Origin: Verrucomicrobiota bacterium
Lineage (GTDB): Bacteria > Verrucomicrobiota > Kiritimatiellia > Kiritimatiellales > Tichowtungiaceae
Assembly (NCBI GenBank): GCA_030619095.1
Contig: JAUXCB010000008.1
Span: forward strand, 1-15,249
Length of the DNA stretch: 15,249 nucleotides
Reading direction: 5' to 3'
The position numbers were made by a program, and so were the translations under genes. The notes under the pieces were generated by a model. It saw only the letters and a program-made list of their open reading frames with translations. It made no database searches and was not told where the DNA came from. Of the stretch, positions 13,557 to 15,249 are shown in pieces (within the stretch, counting starts at the first letter, position 1; each line of letters opens with the position of its first letter).

Positions 13557-14225
13557 ATGTACATTGAACCCATCGGCATCATTCACTCCTGCTTTAAAGA
13601 AAAGTTCGGTATCCCTCGTCAGTCGGGACTGATCCAAAGCGCGACAGCGACGCTAGAGCTGTTGCCGCCCTATAATGTCGAAGAGGCCCTGCGCGGGATT
13701 GAGGAATTTTCCCACCTCTGGATTGTGTTCGCATTTCACGAAAGCGTAACAGAAAAATTCCAGCCAACCGTGCGGCCGCCGCGGCTCGGCGGCAACACGC
13801 GCATCGGCGTATTTGCCACGCGCGCGCCCTTCCGTCCCAACCCGATCGGACTCTCCGTCGTCGAACTCAAACGCGTGAACGGAACAACGCTCGAACTGGC
13901 GGGCGGCGATTTTCTCGACGAAACGCCGGTGTTGGATATCAAACCCTACATTCCTTACGCCGACTCCATCCCCGCCGCACACGGCGCATTCGCCAACGCC
14001 GCGCCGGATGCAATCAACACCGTTGAGTTTTCACCGACCGCCTACAACATTTTCCAAACCTTGGAAAAACATCAGCAACAACTCATCTGCGACATGCTCA
14101 GCTACAATCCGCGCCCCGCCTATCAGACCGACGACCCCAACCGCCTCTTTGGAACCCGCGTTTTCGACCTTGAAATCAAATGGCTCCACACCGATAACAC
14201 CGTCACCGTCGAATCCATCAGCTAG
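13557..14225 (+). CDS. trmO: tRNA (N6-threonylcarbamoyladenosine37-N6)-methyltransferase TrmO
   Basis: A 222-residue enzyme of the TsaA/TrmO family, which adds a methyl group from SAM to t6A37 of threonine tRNAs, giving m6t6A in the cytoplasm. The eight-strand barrel signature is clear: EPIGIIHS at the start, KFGIPRQSG, FSHLWIVFAFHE, VRPPRLGGNTRIGVFATRAPFRPNPIGLSVVEL, DETPVLDIKPYIPYADS, with the C-terminal NPRPAYQTDDP segment. ATG 13557 fits the family N-terminus; GTG 13548 is a weaker alternative, and the ribosome site is poor. It makes SAH as product, which links it loosely to AhcY, though the genes are not adjacent. Confidence 0.93.
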   Translation: MYIEPIGIIHSCFKEKFGIPRQSGLIQSATATLELLPPYNVEEALRGIEEFSHLWIVFAFHESVTEKFQPTVRPPRLGGNTRIGVFATRAPFRPNPIGLSVVELKRVNGTTLELAGGDFLDETPVLDIKPYIPYADSIPAAHGAFANAAPDAINTVEFSPTAYNIFQTLEKHQQQLICDMLSYNPRPAYQTDDPNRLFGTRVFDLEIKWLHTDNTVTVESIS

Positions 14226-14398
14226 AGTTTCCTAGGCTTGGAAGAATTGTTGTCCTTGCGCCGCGACCTGTCCGCCGTAGCCTTGGCGAAGGAGGAAGCG
14301 CTGAAATGCAACGAAGTTGCTTCCAAGGCTTGGAAAAACATTATCTTTTCTATAGGTTTTGATCACAAGTTCATCAGATGTACGAAAAAGGATAGATT
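14226..14398. repeat. Intergenic region with composite repeat bracketed by palindromes
   Basis: TTCCTAGGCTTGGAA (14229-14243) and TTCCAAGGCTTGGAA (14321-14335) bracket about 77 bp containing CCTGTCCGCCGTAGCC and CCTTGGCGAAGG. The near-identical ends and internal small dyads suggest a non-coding mobile or REP-type element. The remainder, 14336-14398, is AT-rich leader for the next gene. I found no RNA gene here. Confidence 0.5.
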
Positions 14399-15249
14399 AT
14401 GAAGCTGAAAAACTGGTTTTTACTTGGTGCTGTTTTGTTCGGCGTATGCCTTGCGCAAAACTCTCTAGCTGAGATTATAATTCCTGCCGAAGGGTCTATT
14501 CGCGGAAAGCTCATTGACGAGGAAACAGGACATCCCGTGACAGGTTGTCGTGTCGCGCTCTACTCAATTATCTCTGAATATCAAACTATGGGACTGGAGT
14601 CACATACTGATATCCAACCTGCAACCCAGTCATTCCCCTTCGTTCCTATCCATTTTCCAGCTCGCTTCCCTGTTGCGGTCACATACAGTTCTGGCTCAGG
14701 GGACTTTTCTTTCGTCAACCTGTGGACTGGGCATCATCATTACGAAATAGAAATCCAGGACCCAAAGTATCAAAATGAAGCAGTGACTGGACCTTTTTCC
14801 GCAGGGAGCAATGACTGGGGCGTAATTGAAGCTTCCAAACGACCATTCTACTTTTCCGCATCCGGCAACGATGCCTGGGGAAGCCACCAAGTAGTACGAA
14901 CAACCGTCGTCAACACCACCGGCAAGAAGGCCTATATGCGTTTCTGGCTGACTGGAAGGTTGGAACGTTTAGATGACTCTGAATATTTTGGCTGCAATTC
15001 TGAAGTTGTGTTGAAGCTGAAACGGCGCAAAAAAGGAACCAAAACTTACGCGACCTACCGACTGAACCCGGGAGAAAATGCTATTAAGCTACGCATTAAG
15101 GATTACGGCCCGAATATTGACGTTTCACAGATTATGATTAACGGCGGACGCTCTTCTTCAAAACCTATGATGGTATCAACCTATGTGCTACGGCATGTGA
15201 ATATTATAGGGCCGCCAGTCATAATGCCCCCACCCAAGTCGGAGGCCAA
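14399..15249 (+). CDS. Secreted protein with carboxypeptidase-regulatory-like domain (3' end outside window)
   Basis: An open frame of 283 codons running off the window end without a stop. It begins MKLKNWFLLGAVLFGVCLAQNSLA, a typical Sec signal peptide with likely cleavage after ALA-type residue 24 or 25. Residues 32-125 (SIRGKLIDEETGHPVTGCRVALYS ... GDFSFVNLWTGHHHYEIEI) fit a carboxypeptidase regulatory-like / CNA-B-type beta domain. The rest is beta-rich with no motif I recognise and ends in a Pro-rich stretch. AAGGA 6-7 bp before the ATG supports the start. Its base composition is more AT-rich than its neighbours, which may mean later acquisition. It is probably an extracellular or periplasmic surface protein; function is unknown. 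Confidence 0.75.
   Translation, partial: MKLKNWFLLGAVLFGVCLAQNSLAEIIIPAEGSIRGKLIDEETGHPVTGCRVALYSIISEYQTMGLESHTDIQPATQSFPFVPIHFPARFPVAVTYSSGSGDFSFVNLWTGHHHYEIEIQDPKYQNEAVTGPFSAGSNDWGVIEASKRPFYFSASGNDAWGSHQVVRTTVVNTTGKKAYMRFWLTGRLERLDDSEYFGCNSEVVLKLKRRKKGTKTYATYRLNPGENAIKLRIKDYGPNIDVSQIMINGGRSSSKPMMVSTYVLRHVNIIGPPVIMPPPKSEA

Noticed and set aside
1..15249. CRISPR array, prophage, transposase or tRNA/rRNA genes
   Set aside because: No regularly spaced direct repeats, phage or transposase protein signatures, or tRNA/rRNA-like sequences were found on either strand.

Overview
The window reads as a chromosomal housekeeping segment of a moderately GC-rich, Gram-negative-type bacterium of the PVC group, most likely near Kiritimatiellota/Verrucomicrobiota. 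That placement is inferred from the Minf_1886-family gene and from the density of short palindromic repeats; no rRNA or other marker is present to confirm it. No phage, insertion sequence with a transposase, tRNA, rRNA or CRISPR array was seen.

Layout. Positions 1-431 are non-coding and hold the metH control region. A cobalamin-dependent methionine synthase gene (metH, 432-3836, +) follows. It is intact in frame except for one internal TAA at 1557-1559, and a REP-like palindrome sits inside its coding sequence. A short acylphosphatase gene (3846-4121, +) follows metH, and a 124-bp nested inverted repeat lies between it and the convergent genes. A minus-strand block holds an IspD-like gene with a degenerate active site, a Minf_1886-family gene overlapping a HIT-family gene by ATGA, and a CYTH-domain gene. 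Divergent from that block is pyrF (+), ending in overlapping terminators, then a small ribbon-helix-helix gene (-). Next come ahcY and an ArsR-methyltransferase fusion gene (both -, one operon), and a rubredoxin-like gene (-). Divergent from these are a Nif3-like gene and an EamA transporter gene (+, 3 bp apart), a membrane-anchored Met-rich hypothetical, trmO (+), and a secreted protein cut off by the window end (14399 onward).

How the parts connect. The main theme is the methionine / S-adenosylhomocysteine cycle. AhcY splits SAH to homocysteine, and MetH remethylates homocysteine to methionine. The ArsR-type regulator beside ahcY carries a SAM/SAH-binding methyltransferase fold, as in SahR-type regulators. 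A near-identical 26-bp site (21 of 26 positions by eye) lies upstream of metH (367-392) and over the predicted -10 of the regulator-ahcY operon (10146-10171). This suggests a two-locus regulon read directly from the sequence. Other notable features are the metH nonsense codon, the palindrome inside metH, the IspD-like probable pseudoenzyme, the recurring TTCCAANNNTTGGAA palindrome (much of it in coding sequence as FQxLE), and a likely leaderless nif3 promoter.
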